A stretch of DNA of 64,000 bases from Flavobacteriales bacterium (lineage in GTDB: Bacteria; Bacteroidota; Bacteroidia; Flavobacteriales; Flavobacteriaceae). The DNA lies in NCBI GenBank assembly GCA_004321735.1, contig SGZB01000001.1, forward strand, positions 23,742 to 87,741. The letters run 5' to 3'. The notes beneath the pieces are model-generated. The model saw only the letters and a program-made list of their open reading frames with translations. It was not told where the DNA came from and made no database searches. Positions 1 through 8,515 of this stretch are shown piece by piece. A program made the translations under genes and the position numbers. Within the stretch, counting starts at the first letter, position 1. Each line of letters begins with the position of its first letter.

Positions 1-447
1 ATCAAGGGAATAAATCTTGCTGAACTTACATTACATGTAGGACTTGGAACATTTAATCCTGTTGAAGTTGAAGATTTATCCAAACACAAAATGGATTCTG
101 AAGAGTTAATGATTAACGATGAAGTTGTAAAAATTGTAAATACAACCAAACAAAACAAAAGAAAAGTTTGTGCAGTTGGAACGACAGTTATGAAAGGGCT
201 AGAATCATCTGTATCCTCAACTGGGACACTGAATCCATACGTTGGTTGGACTCATAAGTTTATTTTCCCCCCGCATGAGTTCAGTATCGCAAATGCTTTA
301 ATTACTAATCTTCATATGCCAAAATCCACTTTACTAATGATGGTTTCTGCATTTGCAGGATATGATTTTATGATGGAAGCTTACAATGAAGCTGTCAAAG
401 AAAAATATAGATTTTATTCCTATGGAGATGCCATGTTAATTCTTTAA
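1..447 (+). CDS. queA: S-adenosylmethionine:tRNA ribosyltransferase-isomerase, 3' part
   Basis: This is the C-terminal 148 codons of QueA, which moves the ribosyl group of SAM onto 7-aminomethyl-deazaguanine in tRNA to make epoxyqueuosine. The reading frame is open from base 1, so the gene begins outside the window. Visible family blocks are [17 protein letters not shown] near the start, the [11 protein letters not shown] stretch, and FIFPPHEF followed by [19 protein letters not shown]. It ends one base before rlmN, so the two RNA-modification genes are probably cotranscribed. Identity is secure; only the N-terminal part is missing. Confidence 0.95.
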   Translation: MKGINLAELTLHVGLGTFNPVEVEDLSKHKMDSEELMINDEVVKIVNTTKQNKRKVCAVGTTVMKGLESSVSSTGTLNPYVGWTHKFIFPPHEFSIANALITNLHMPKSTLLMMVSAFAGYDFMMEAYNEAVKEKYRFYSYGDAMLIL

Positions 448-448
448 T

Positions 449-1489
449 ATGTCATCAAAAAAAATTGATATAAGATCATTAAAAAAAAATGAATTAATTA
501 AGTTTTTAAATGATTTTAATTATGAACCTTACCGGGCTCAACAGATTTTAAGTAGAGTAAATAGTCAACAAATTGATTCTTTTGAAAAAATAACTAATAT
601 TCCAAAAGATTTAATCCAACTTTTAGACGAAAATTTTTTTTTAAGCAATACTCTTATCCATCAATTTCAAAAAAGCTCAGACTTAACTTTTAAGTTTAGC
701 ATTAAGCTTCATGACAATTTAATTATTGAAGCTGTACTTATTCCAACTGAAAAAAGAATTACAGCATGTGTTTCGAGTCAAGTAGGTTGTAGTTTAGATT
801 GTAATTTTTGTGCTACATCAAGGTTGAAAAGAATTAGAAATTTAGAATCTTACGAAATTTATGATCAGATCATGCTATTGAATAATGAATCTCTAAAAAG
901 TTTTTCTAAACCAATATCAAATATTGTATTTATGGGTATGGGAGAGCCATTACTTAATTATAACAATGTTATTCATTCAATAGATTTAATTACTGGAAAT
1001 CAAGGATTAGGCATTTCAAAAAAGAAAATTACTTTATCAACGTCAGGAATTTTTAAAATGATAAAAAAAATGGCGGATGATAATGTAAAATTTAATCTAG
1101 CTATTTCATTGCATTCTGGCATTGAAGAAACTAGAAATAAGATTATGCCATTCTCTAAATCATTTCCACTAAAAAAACTTATTGATAGTTTAGAGTATTG
1201 GTACTTGAAAACTAAAATTAAAATAACATTTGAATACCTAGTTTGGAAAGATATAAATGATGATTTTGAACATATTAATGCTTTAGTTAAAATTTGTAAA
1301 AGAATACCTTCAAAAGTAAATCTTATTGAATATAACAGTATCAACGATGAAAGATTTATTTCAGCTGATCAAACCTGGATAGATAATTATGTGAATTCGT
1401 TACGTGAAAATAATATTCAAGTTTCAGTTAGAAGATCACGAGGAAAAGACATTGATGCTGCCTGTGGTCAATTAGCAAATAAACACTAA
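449..1489 (+). CDS. rlmN: 23S rRNA (adenine-2503-C2)/tRNA methyltransferase RlmN
   Basis: Radical-SAM methylase that adds a C2 methyl to A2503 of 23S rRNA and to A37 of some tRNAs. The 346-residue length is normal. The radical-SAM cysteines are C114, C118 and C121 (CSLDCNFC), followed by the SAM-binding FMGMGEPLLN block. The methyl-carrying cysteine near the C-terminus is C339 in AACGQLANK. The ATG at 449 lies one base after the queA stop. The next gene starts two bases downstream, giving a compact queA-rlmN-prenyl synthase-dnaG unit. Confidence 0.96.
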   Translation: MSSKKIDIRSLKKNELIKFLNDFNYEPYRAQQILSRVNSQQIDSFEKITNIPKDLIQLLDENFFLSNTLIHQFQKSSDLTFKFSIKLHDNLIIEAVLIPTEKRITACVSSQVGCSLDCNFCATSRLKRIRNLESYEIYDQIMLLNNESLKSFSKPISNIVFMGMGEPLLNYNNVIHSIDLITGNQGLGISKKKITLSTSGIFKMIKKMADDNVKFNLAISLHSGIEETRNKIMPFSKSFPLKKLIDSLEYWYLKTKIKITFEYLVWKDINDDFEHINALVKICKRIPSKVNLIEYNSINDERFISADQTWIDNYVNSLRENNIQVSVRRSRGKDIDAACGQLANKH

Positions 1490-1490
1490 A

Positions 1491-2477
1491 TTGAGTATAG
1501 TGAATAGAGTTTTTAAACTTAGAGAGCCAATAATAAAAGAGATGGAAATATTTGAAGAAAAATTTTCATCATTAATGCTAACTAGGGTTCCTCTGCTTAA
1601 TCGAATAACTCATTATATAATTAAAAGAAAAGGTAAGCAAATGCGTCCAATGCTTATTTTTCTGTGTTCAAAACTGATATCTGAAAATGAAGTAAATGAA
1701 AAAGTTTACAGAGGAGCATCTGTTATTGAGTTAATTCATACTGCTACTTTAATTCATGATGATGTAATTGATGATAGTAAAAGAAGAAGAGGTTTTTTTT
1801 CAATTAATGCAATATGGAAAAATAAAATTGCCGTTTTAGTAGGCGATTTCCTTCTTTCTAAAGGTATGTTGCTGTGTATTGATAATAAAGATTTTGACCA
1901 TCTTGAAATTATCTCTGAATCTGTAAAAAATATGAGTGAGGGAGAATTATTACAAATTGAGAAAGCAAAGAAACTCGATATAGATGAAAAAATTTATATC
2001 GATATTATTTCAAAAAAAACAGCATCATTGATAAGTTCATGTTGTAAAATTGCAGGAGCTGGAACAGGTAAATCTAAAAAAGAAATTGATTTACTAGGAG
2101 AATTAGGTTTGAATATTGGAATAGCTTTTCAAATAAAAGATGATTTATTTGATTATGGCAAACAAAAGATTGGAAAACCAAGAGGTATTGATATTAAAGA
2201 AAAAAAAATGACACTTCCTTTAATAAAATCTCTAGAAAATGCCTCAGCAAAAGATAAAAAATGGATAATTAATTCTATTAAAAAATTTAGTAATGACAAG
2301 AAAGTTGTTCGACAAATAATTGATTATGTTAAAAATAACGGAGGACTTGATTATGCAATATCAATGATGAACGAATACCACACTAGGTCATTAAAAATTT
2401 TAGATAAATTCCCTGATAATCAATTCAAAGTTGCATTAAAAAACATGATTGATTATGTTATTGAAAGAGATTATTAA
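1491..2477 (+). CDS. polyprenyl (octaprenyl-type) diphosphate synthase
   Basis: Trans-prenyl chain elongating enzyme, probably making the side chain of menaquinone from IPP and an allylic diphosphate. It has the first Asp-rich motif HDDVIDD (D90, D91, D94) with a following RRR, a KKTASL block, and the second Asp-rich motif KDDLFDY at about residue 217. Length is 328 residues, normal for the IspB family. The start is TTG at 1491; the next ATG is 17 codons in and would remove the conserved N-terminal LREPI helix. The chain length made cannot be read from the sequence. Confidence 0.9.
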   Translation: MSIVNRVFKLREPIIKEMEIFEEKFSSLMLTRVPLLNRITHYIIKRKGKQMRPMLIFLCSKLISENEVNEKVYRGASVIELIHTATLIHDDVIDDSKRRRGFFSINAIWKNKIAVLVGDFLLSKGMLLCIDNKDFDHLEIISESVKNMSEGELLQIEKAKKLDIDEKIYIDIISKKTASLISSCCKIAGAGTGKSKKEIDLLGELGLNIGIAFQIKDDLFDYGKQKIGKPRGIDIKEKKMTLPLIKSLENASAKDKKWIINSIKKFSNDKKVVRQIIDYVKNNGGLDYAISMMNEYHTRSLKILDKFPDNQFKVALKNMIDYVIERDY

Positions 2478-2486
2478 ATTTACGAT

Positions 2487-4412
2487 GTGATATCAAAAGA
2501 AACTATAGATCGAGTCTTTGAAACAGCACTTATCGAGGAAGTTATTTCTGATTTTATTCAATTAAAAAAATCTGGATCTAACTTCAAAGGTTTAAGTCCA
2601 TTTACTGATGAAAAAACACCAAGCTTTATGGTTTCTCCTGCTAAACAAATATGGAAAGATTTTAGTAGCGGTAAAGGAGGAAATGTTGTTGCTTTTTTAA
2701 TGGAACATGATCAGTTATCCTATCCTGAGGCTATTAGATATCTAGCAAAAAAATATAATATAGATATTATAGAGACACAGCTTACTGATAATCAAAAGGA
2801 AAAAATTAATGAAAAAGAAAAGCTTTTTATAGTAGCAAATAAGGCAAAAGATTTTTTTAAAACTCAATTAAATTCAACTGATTTTGGAAAAAATGTTGCA
2901 AAAAATTATTTAACAGAAAGAGGATTTGGGGATCAAATTATTGATGAATTTGAAATTGGATGTTTAACCGAACACAGTTATACTTTAAAGTCTTTTCTAG
3001 TTGAAAATGGATATGAAATTGAAGATTTAATTAAAATTGGTCTAGTATCAAGTAAGACAAAAGATGATATTTATAAGTCTAGGATAATTTTCCCAATAAA
3101 GACTATCTCTGGAAGAACAGCAGGATTTGGTGCTAGAACACTTAAATCAAACACTAAATCTGCAAAATATATAAACAGTCCAGAGTCTGAAATTTACAAC
3201 AAGAGTAAAATTTTATTTGGTCTTTCTAAATCAAAAAATGAAATAGTTAAAAAAGACAACTGTTTTGTTGTTGAAGGGTATACTGACGTTATGAGGTTTC
3301 ATCAAAAAGGAGTTAAAAATGTTGTTTCATCCTCAGGTACAGCACTCTCTAAGGATCAAATTAATATTATAAGGAGATTATCAAAAAACATAACTGTAAT
3401 TTATGACTCAGACAAAGCTGGAATAAATGCAACTGAGAGAAGTGTTGATATTATTTTAGAGCAAGGAATGAATATAAATATAGTTCTTCTCCCAGAAAAT
3501 GAAGATCCTGATAGCTTTGCTAAAAATAAAAATGAATCTGAAATCTTAAATTTCTTAAATAAAAACTCAGTTGACTTTATTGAATTCAAGGCAAATATTC
3601 TTAATAAAACTTTAAAAAATACTCCATCTGAAAAGGCTAAAGTTATTAATGATTTAATAATAAGTATTTCAAAAATTCCTGATAGAATTAAGCAGGAAAT
3701 TTATATTAGACATTGTTCTGAAATAATGAATATTTCTGAACAAACATTGTTTAATGTATTGTCACAAATATCTGGAATAAAGATTCAAAGCAAGAAATCT
3801 CAGACCCCTATTTTAAATCTTTCGCCTCAACAAAACAACGTTGATCAAGTTTACGAATTAGAAAAGAAAATTATTGAAATTTTAATTTTATATGGAGATA
3901 AAAAAGTTGTATTTGATGAAATTAAAATATCTAAAAGTGAAGAAGGTGATGTGGTATATAAAAATGTAAAAATTGAGTCTCAAGTATTTGAAAAAGTATT
4001 TCTGGATTTACAATCTGATGAGATTGAATTTGCTAACCCTGAATTTAAAGAATTGTATAGGTTAATTATTAAAAATTTTCAGTCAAGTAATTTTGACATC
4101 AGTTCAATATTGAATTCTATTGATGGTGAGTTGTCTAACTTGGTTACTACTATTATGATGAAAGATGATATTTATCAATTACATAAATGGAAATCAAAGA
4201 ATGTTTATGTAAAGGATAAAAATAAGTCAATTTCTCAGCTTGTAACTGAGACAATTCTAACACTTAGAACATTATTAATAAATAGAAAAGTTAATGAGTT
4301 GTCAAAATCCAATGGTGACTCTGAAAATTTAGATCAAAATTTATTAGAAGAAATAGTTAATTATTATCAACTTAAAAATTTTCTAAGTAAAAAATTAAAT
4401 AGAGTTATTTAG
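2487..4412 (+). CDS. dnaG: DNA primase DnaG with degenerate zinc-binding domain
   Basis: Primase that synthesises RNA primers at the replication fork. It has 641 residues and a GTG start at 2487. The N-terminal CHC2-type domain is recognisable (DEKTPSFMVSP then GGNVVAFLM), but the four zinc ligands are replaced by S37, T40, D58 and S61. The Toprim core is intact, with EGYTD at about 262-266 and DSD at about 306. The C-terminal part (after about 430) is the variable helicase-interacting region. Its 3' end overlaps nadE on the other strand by 18 bp. Identity is sure; the zinc loss is probably lineage-wide in Flavobacteriia, from memory. Confidence 0.95.
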   Translation: MISKETIDRVFETALIEEVISDFIQLKKSGSNFKGLSPFTDEKTPSFMVSPAKQIWKDFSSGKGGNVVAFLMEHDQLSYPEAIRYLAKKYNIDIIETQLTDNQKEKINEKEKLFIVANKAKDFFKTQLNSTDFGKNVAKNYLTERGFGDQIIDEFEIGCLTEHSYTLKSFLVENGYEIEDLIKIGLVSSKTKDDIYKSRIIFPIKTISGRTAGFGARTLKSNTKSAKYINSPESEIYNKSKILFGLSKSKNEIVKKDNCFVVEGYTDVMRFHQKGVKNVVSSSGTALSKDQINIIRRLSKNITVIYDSDKAGINATERSVDIILEQGMNINIVLLPENEDPDSFAKNKNESEILNFLNKNSVDFIEFKANILNKTLKNTPSEKAKVINDLIISISKIPDRIKQEIYIRHCSEIMNISEQTLFNVLSQISGIKIQSKKSQTPILNLSPQQNNVDQVYELEKKIIEILILYGDKKVVFDEIKISKSEEGDVVYKNVKIESQVFEKVFLDLQSDEIEFANPEFKELYRLIIKNFQSSNFDISSILNSIDGELSNLVTTIMMKDDIYQLHKWKSKNVYVKDKNKSISQLVTETILTLRTLLINRKVNELSKSNGDSENLDQNLLEEIVNYYQLKNFLSKKLNRVI

Positions 4413-5189
4413 TAATTCTTTAGGAATTTTGCATATAGGAATTGGAATCATCTTATGTTCATTCTTATTGTAGAAGTTTTCTAAAATCTTATAAACTTCA
4501 AGACTTCTTCCTTCTAATGTCTCAGGACTGATTTTTTTATTTTTTAATTCCATTGCTTTTTCAAGTTCATCATAAGTGGCGCCAATTTGATCTTCATCAC
4601 TTCTTGTATCATCCCAAAGACCATCGGTTGGTTTAGCTATTATGATTTCATCAATTATATTAAGTTCTTTGGCTACGGCTCTTACTTGAGACTTCATTAG
4701 GTCCGCAATAGGAGATAAATCAACTCCACCATCACCGTATTTTGTATAAAATCCAACACCAAAATCTTCAACTTTGTTTCCCGTCCCAACAACTAAATAA
4801 TTATTTAGGGTAGCGTAGTAATATAAAGTTGTCATTCTTAATCTTGATCTTGAATTTGCAAGAGACAATAAATTATCATTTTTATGATTTTTTGCAACTG
4901 ATTTAGAAAAAGATTCAAAGGTTTTTGTTAGATCAATATATTCTTCTTCAAAATTTTCAAACTTATTTAGCCATTTAATATGTTTGCCTGATCTCAAAAG
5001 TTCATTTTTTGACTGATAAATTGGCATCTGAATACAAAGAGTAGGTAGGCCAGTCATGCATGCTAGAGTTGAGGTAACAGCAGAATCAATACCTCCAGAA
5101 ATCCCTACTACAAATCCATTTGTTTTTGACTTTATTGAATAAGATTTCAACCAATTTACAATGTGATTAATTACCTTTGATGTGTTCAT
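4395..5189 (-). CDS. nadE: NH3-dependent NAD+ synthetase
   Basis: Amidates nicotinic acid adenine dinucleotide to NAD+ using ammonia and ATP, the last step of NAD synthesis. The PP-loop SGGIDS lies at residues 31-36. NSRSRLRMTTLYYYA, VGTGNKVEDFGVGFYTKYGDGG and KPTDGLWDD are family blocks. At 264 residues it lacks the glutaminase domain of the long form, so it is ammonia-dependent. The ATG at 5189 overlaps the start codon region of gldB on the opposite strand, and the 3' end runs 18 bp into dnaG. A promoter -7 box lies at 5207-5214 inside gldB. Confidence 0.95.
   Translation of the reverse strand: MNTSKVINHIVNWLKSYSIKSKTNGFVVGISGGIDSAVTSTLACMTGLPTLCIQMPIYQSKNELLRSGKHIKWLNKFENFEEEYIDLTKTFESFSKSVAKNHKNDNLLSLANSRSRLRMTTLYYYATLNNYLVVGTGNKVEDFGVGFYTKYGDGGVDLSPIADLMKSQVRAVAKELNIIDEIIIAKPTDGLWDDTRSDEDQIGATYDELEKAMELKNKKISPETLEGRSLEVYKILENFYNKNEHKMIPIPICKIPKELLNNSI
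5172..5179 (+). promoter_or_regulatory. putative gldB promoter -7 box (TACCTTTG)
   Basis: Matches the Bacteroidota -7 consensus TAnnTTTG and lies 8 bp before the gldB ATG at 5188. It is embedded in the fourth to seventh codons of nadE on the other strand. No convincing -33 TTTG is visible. A single 8-bp match can occur by chance, so this is tentative. Confidence 0.4.
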
Positions 5190-6174
5190 GATAAACTTCT
5201 ACTTAACAAAATTATATCAATTATTTTACCAAATTATCTTCCCATTCAAATATTTTTTAAAATTTATAACTATTATTTTTTTGTTTTTTGTCAGTTGTGA
5301 TAATTACAATAAAAACAATTTTAAGCTTGCAGCAATTGAAAGATTTGAAAAATCTTTTTTTGAATATGAATTAGATTCAATTGATAATCTTATTTCTGAT
5401 TATCCTTTTTTATTTCCTGCTCAATTTTCCATTCAGGATTGGATTAATATAAGAGAGGATGAATTAAGAGTTGAAATTTTTTCAGAGACTATTGAAATTT
5501 ATCAAGATCAGTATTTGATACAAAATCTTTCAAAATTATACCACAATTTGAATAAGTACTTTTCAAATTTTAACTACCCAAGATCTATTACCCTAAACAA
5601 TGGTATCGATTATGATTATAGAATTATATACAGTAATGATATGTTGCTGATTTCTTTAGATTGTTATCTAGGTGAAAGTAGCTTCTATTCAGAAATCCCA
5701 TCATATCAAAAATCAAAAATGAATAAAAATTATTTGTTCAGAGATATTGCTGAAAAAATAGCATTAAGTTTCGTAAAATATCCTAAGGAAAGACAGTTTA
5801 TTAACAGAGCGATCTATTATGGAAAAATCATGTATTTCATTGAAAATGCTTTAGATTTTGAGGTTTTAAAAGTTTTTAAATATGATGATAGTCAAATTAA
5901 TTGGTTAAATAAAAATGAAAAACTTATTTGGATCAAATTAATAGAGAATGAGATATTATTTTCAACTACTAATGTATATTACGAAAACTTAATTTTAGAA
6001 AATCCTTATTCCAAATTTGGTACTCAACTGGACTATCAAATACCTCCAATGGTTGGAAAATGGATAGGATATAAAATTGTTGAATCTTATATAAAAACAA
6101 ATAATAAAAACATAGTTGATATTTTAGAAATGGATGAGTATGAACTATATTTAAATTCTAATTTTAACCCTTAA
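5188..6174 (+). CDS. gldB: gliding motility lipoprotein GldB
   Basis: Predicted lipoprotein of the flavobacterial gliding machinery. A long hydrophobic leader ends in a lipobox FVSC with the lipidated cysteine at C37. Family features are the PFLFPAQFS segment, ITLNNGIDYDYRIIYSNDMLLISLDCYLG, and the C-terminal PPMVGKWIGYKIVESY block. Length is 328 residues from the ATG at 5188; a GTG two codons earlier is possible but less likely. gldC follows two bases after the stop, the usual pairing in gliding and T9SS-bearing Flavobacteriia. The exact biochemical role of GldB is unknown. Confidence 0.88.
   Translation: MINFYLTKLYQLFYQIIFPFKYFLKFITIIFLFFVSCDNYNKNNFKLAAIERFEKSFFEYELDSIDNLISDYPFLFPAQFSIQDWINIREDELRVEIFSETIEIYQDQYLIQNLSKLYHNLNKYFSNFNYPRSITLNNGIDYDYRIIYSNDMLLISLDCYLGESSFYSEIPSYQKSKMNKNYLFRDIAEKIALSFVKYPKERQFINRAIYYGKIMYFIENALDFEVLKVFKYDDSQINWLNKNEKLIWIKLIENEILFSTTNVYYENLILENPYSKFGTQLDYQIPPMVGKWIGYKIVESYIKTNNKNIVDILEMDEYELYLNSNFNP
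5207..5214 (-). promoter_or_regulatory. putative nadE promoter -7 box (TAATTTTG)
   Basis: Reads TAATTTTG on the minus strand, matching TAnnTTTG, and ends 17 bp before the nadE ATG, the spacing seen at several other genes here. It lies within early codons of gldB, so it faces the putative gldB promoter at 5172-5179. Confidence 0.5.
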
Positions 6175-6176
6175 GT

Positions 6177-6512
6177 ATGATTTCAAAAAAATCTGATATT
6201 GTAATAACTATAGAGCTAGATAAAAACAAAATTCCTGAGAAAATGAGTTGGTCAGCAAAAGATGGTGGTGTAGAAAATCAAGAAACAAAAGCATTATTAT
6301 TTTCGTCCTGGGATTCAGTTAATAAAGAAACAATGAAAATAGATTTATGGACTAAAGATATGCCAGTAAATGAAATGAATGTCTTTATTCATCAGACTTT
6401 GGTAAGTTTATCTCGATCATTTTACAAAGCAACAAATAATGATAAAATGACCGATGCTTTTAATCAGTTTTGTGATTATTTTTCTGAAAACTTAAATTTA
6501 AAAAAGAGTTAA
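6177..6512 (+). CDS. gldC: gliding motility protein GldC
   Basis: Small cytoplasmic protein (111 residues) encoded with gldB in gliding Bacteroidota. The family pattern is clear: KSDIVITIELDKNKIPEKMSWSA, then QETKALLFSSWD, then TMKIDLWTKDMPVNEMN and a C-terminal helix FNQFCDYF. No signal peptide is present. Translation is likely coupled to gldB, with two bases between the stop and the ATG. The 3' end overlaps engB by 4 bp on the other strand. The molecular function is not established. Confidence 0.92.
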   Translation: MISKKSDIVITIELDKNKIPEKMSWSAKDGGVENQETKALLFSSWDSVNKETMKIDLWTKDMPVNEMNVFIHQTLVSLSRSFYKATNNDKMTDAFNQFCDYFSENLNLKKS

Positions 6513-7096
6513 TCAATCAGACTTAATAAATAGTTTCGTAAATCATCAAGCCCAGTTTTTTTACTTGATGATGTAAGGAAGTATTTTTGATTACAGGTTT
6601 TCTCAATCAAAAATTTTTTATAATTCATAAATTTTTTTTTGACAACTTCCTCTTTCAATTTATCAACTTTAGTAAATATTATATCAAATTGAATATTATA
6701 TTCAATTAAAAAATTTATATAATCAATATCTGATTTTACTGGCTCATGTCTAATATCTATTAGTAAAAAAAGTTTTGTAAGATTTTTTCGATTGGTAATA
6801 TAATCAATAGAAATTCTTTTAATTTTTTCAGATTCAGATTTTGAAAGTTTTGAGTATCCAAACCCAGGTAGATCAACTAAATAAAAAACATCATCAATTA
6901 AAAAATGATTTATCAATTGGGTTTTTCCAGGAGTTTTAGATGTTTTTGCCAAACCTTTTCTTTCGATAAGCGAGTTGATTAAGCTTGATTTTCCAACGTT
7001 AGATCTTCCTATAAATGCAAACTCATGTCTTTTATCGTTAGGACATTCTGAAGATTTAGAACTACTTTTTATGAACTTTACTTTTTTTAAAAACAC
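6509..7096 (-). CDS. engB: ribosome biogenesis GTPase EngB (YihA/YsxC)
   Basis: Small TRAFAC GTPase needed for large ribosomal subunit assembly. It has the P-loop GRSNVGKS at 30-37, the switch II DLPGFGYSK motif, TKVD for guanine recognition at about 141, and TSSSK near 174. Its 195 residues are the family size. The start is GTG at 7096, one base after the stop of the upstream hydrolase, so the two genes form one transcript read from the promoter at 7879-7886. It ends inside the last codons of gldC. Confidence 0.95.
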   Translation of the reverse strand: MFLKKVKFIKSSSKSSECPNDKRHEFAFIGRSNVGKSSLINSLIERKGLAKTSKTPGKTQLINHFLIDDVFYLVDLPGFGYSKLSKSESEKIKRISIDYITNRKNLTKLFLLIDIRHEPVKSDIDYINFLIEYNIQFDIIFTKVDKLKEEVVKKKFMNYKKFLIEKTCNQKYFLTSSSKKTGLDDLRNYLLSLID

Positions 7097-7097
7097 C

Positions 7098-7859
7098 TTA
7101 GATATTTTTATTTTTAAGCCAATCGATAAGTATTTTATTAAATTTTTCTGGGTGTTCCATCATTGGTGCATGTCCACATTTGTCGATCCAAAATAGTTCA
7201 GAATTTGGCATTAAGTTATTAAATTCTACTCCAACATCAGGAGGGGTTACTGTGTCATTTTTCCCCCAAATGATGGCAGTTTCATTTATGATTTTTGGAA
7301 GATCACCTGACATATTATGTCTAATTGCACTCTTTGCCATTGCTAAAATCTTTATGAGTTTTTTTCTGTTATTTACTGTTTCAAAGATTTCGTCAATAAT
7401 TTCTTTAGTTGCTATTTCTGGACTGTAAAAAACTTCTTGAGTTTTTTTCTTAATGAAATTGTAATCCTCCCGCTTGGGATATGAATCTCCCATCGAATTT
7501 TCATATAATCCTGAACTTCCAGTTAAGACTAGTCCTTTAACTAGCTTCGGATATAATTTAGAAAATATTAATCCAACATGACCGCCCAATGAGTTTCCAA
7601 TTAAAACTATATTTTTTAATTTTTTGTGATCTATGAATTTTTTCACATACTTAGCAAAGTGTTTAACATTTGTGTTTAATAAACTAGAATTATAAACAGG
7701 AAGTTCTGGTGCTATAACATTATATCCGTTTTTAGGAAAAAAATCAAATAATCCTTTAAAATTACTAAGTCCTCCCATTAATCCATGAAGAATGACAAGG
7801 GGTTGCCCATCTCCAACTGATTTATAATTAAATCCATTTTCAGATCTATAACTTTCCAA
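7098..7859 (-). CDS. alpha/beta-fold hydrolase
   Basis: Serine hydrolase of the alpha/beta fold, substrate unknown. The oxyanion HG is at 25-26, the nucleophile elbow GNSLGG has S90, the acid is D202 in GKNDTVTP, and the base is H230 in KCGHAPMMEHPE. No signal peptide is seen, so it is probably cytoplasmic. The start is TTG at 7859, 19 bp after a good -7 box, which supports it; the next ATG would lose the first strand. The position between mraZ and engB is a frequent flavobacterial arrangement, from memory. It could be an esterase or a C-C hydrolase. Confidence 0.88.
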   Translation of the reverse strand: MESYRSENGFNYKSVGDGQPLVILHGLMGGLSNFKGLFDFFPKNGYNVIAPELPVYNSSLLNTNVKHFAKYVKKFIDHKKLKNIVLIGNSLGGHVGLIFSKLYPKLVKGLVLTGSSGLYENSMGDSYPKREDYNFIKKKTQEVFYSPEIATKEIIDEIFETVNNRKKLIKILAMAKSAIRHNMSGDLPKIINETAIIWGKNDTVTPPDVGVEFNNLMPNSELFWIDKCGHAPMMEHPEKFNKILIDWLKNKNI

Positions 7860-7878
7860 AGATTAGTTATTTAAAAAG

Positions 7879-7886
7879 CAAATATA
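7879..7886 (-). promoter_or_regulatory. promoter -7 box for hydrolase-engB (TATATTTG)
   Basis: TATATTTG on the minus strand is an exact TAnnTTTG match ending 19 bp before the TTG start of the hydrolase. It is divergent from the mraZ promoter about 140 bp away. The -33 element is not obvious. Confidence 0.6.
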
Positions 7887-7998
7887 TACAATTAACATCT
7901 ATGCTGTGCAAATATTTTTTGATATTATTTAATATTTAAAATATTGATAATCAACAATTTAAATATAAAGACATTTATTCAATTAAATTTATTAACAA

Positions 7999-8028
7999 TG
8001 TGGTAAAATGTGGTAAAATGTGGTATAT
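7999..8028 (+). promoter_or_regulatory. putative MraZ operator: three 10-bp direct repeats
   Basis: Three tandem units at 7999-8008, 8009-8018 and 8019-8028. The first two are TGTGGTAAAA and the third is TGTGGTATAT. Known MraZ proteins bind a few G-rich pentamer repeats, TGGGN-like, with one helical turn spacing upstream of their own gene; these repeats have that 10-bp phase and position. The third unit runs into the -7 box, so binding would block transcription of the whole dcw cluster. Assignment to MraZ is inference from position and repeat structure. Confidence 0.75.
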
Positions 8029-8031
8029 TTG
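8024..8031 (+). promoter_or_regulatory. mraZ (dcw cluster) promoter -7 box (TATATTTG)
   Basis: Exact TAnnTTTG match ending 19 bp before the mraZ ATG. It shares five bases with the third operator repeat. The 191-bp region 7860-8050 that holds it is otherwise AT-rich, with a small near-palindrome at 7931-7945 and nothing else recognised. Confidence 0.7.
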
Positions 8032-8050
8032 ATAGTAACGCTAATCATAT

Positions 8051-8515
8051 ATGAGCACTTTAATAGGTACATATGAATGTAAGATGGATATCAAAGGAAG
8101 ACTAATGTTCCCCTCTACATTTAAAAAACAATTAGAGGATAAGTTAGACAAAGGCTTCATTCTTAAGAGATCTGTATTTCAGAGATGTCTGGAGTTATTT
8201 CCATTAGATGAGTGGGAAAAAACTATGAATGGAGTTAATCAGCTTAACAGATTTGTAAAAAAGAACAATGATTTTATCAGAAGATATACTGCTGGATTAA
8301 AATCAATTGAGTTAGACAATGCTGGAAGAATTTTAGTGCCAAAAGACTTGATAAAATTTGCTGACTTAAAAAAGAATTTGGTAATGACTAGTGCTGTGAA
8401 TATTATTGAGATTTGGGATAAGGAATTGTATGAGAAATCAATTAATGATTCAGAAATTGATTTTGCACAATTAACAGAAGATGTGATGGGTAATACAAGC
8501 GATAATGTATCATAA
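8051..8515 (+). CDS. mraZ: transcriptional regulator MraZ
   Basis: DNA-binding protein that represses the division and cell-wall cluster it heads. It has 154 residues with two SpoVT/AbrB-like beta folds, the first around 5-50 (GTYECKMDIKGRLMFPS) and the second around 80-125 (IELDNAGRILVPKDL). The G-R-ILVP pattern in each repeat is the family signature. The ATG at 8051 follows the repeat operator and -7 box directly. The gene overlaps rsmH by 11 bp, so translation is probably coupled. Confidence 0.95.
   Translation: MSTLIGTYECKMDIKGRLMFPSTFKKQLEDKLDKGFILKRSVFQRCLELFPLDEWEKTMNGVNQLNRFVKKNNDFIRRYTAGLKSIELDNAGRILVPKDLIKFADLKKNLVMTSAVNIIEIWDKELYEKSINDSEIDFAQLTEDVMGNTSDNVS

Noticed and set aside
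7931..7945. Near-palindrome AATATTTAAAATATT upstream of mraZ
   Set aside because: Pure A/T sequence in an AT-rich gap; expected by chance and not phased with the promoter elements.
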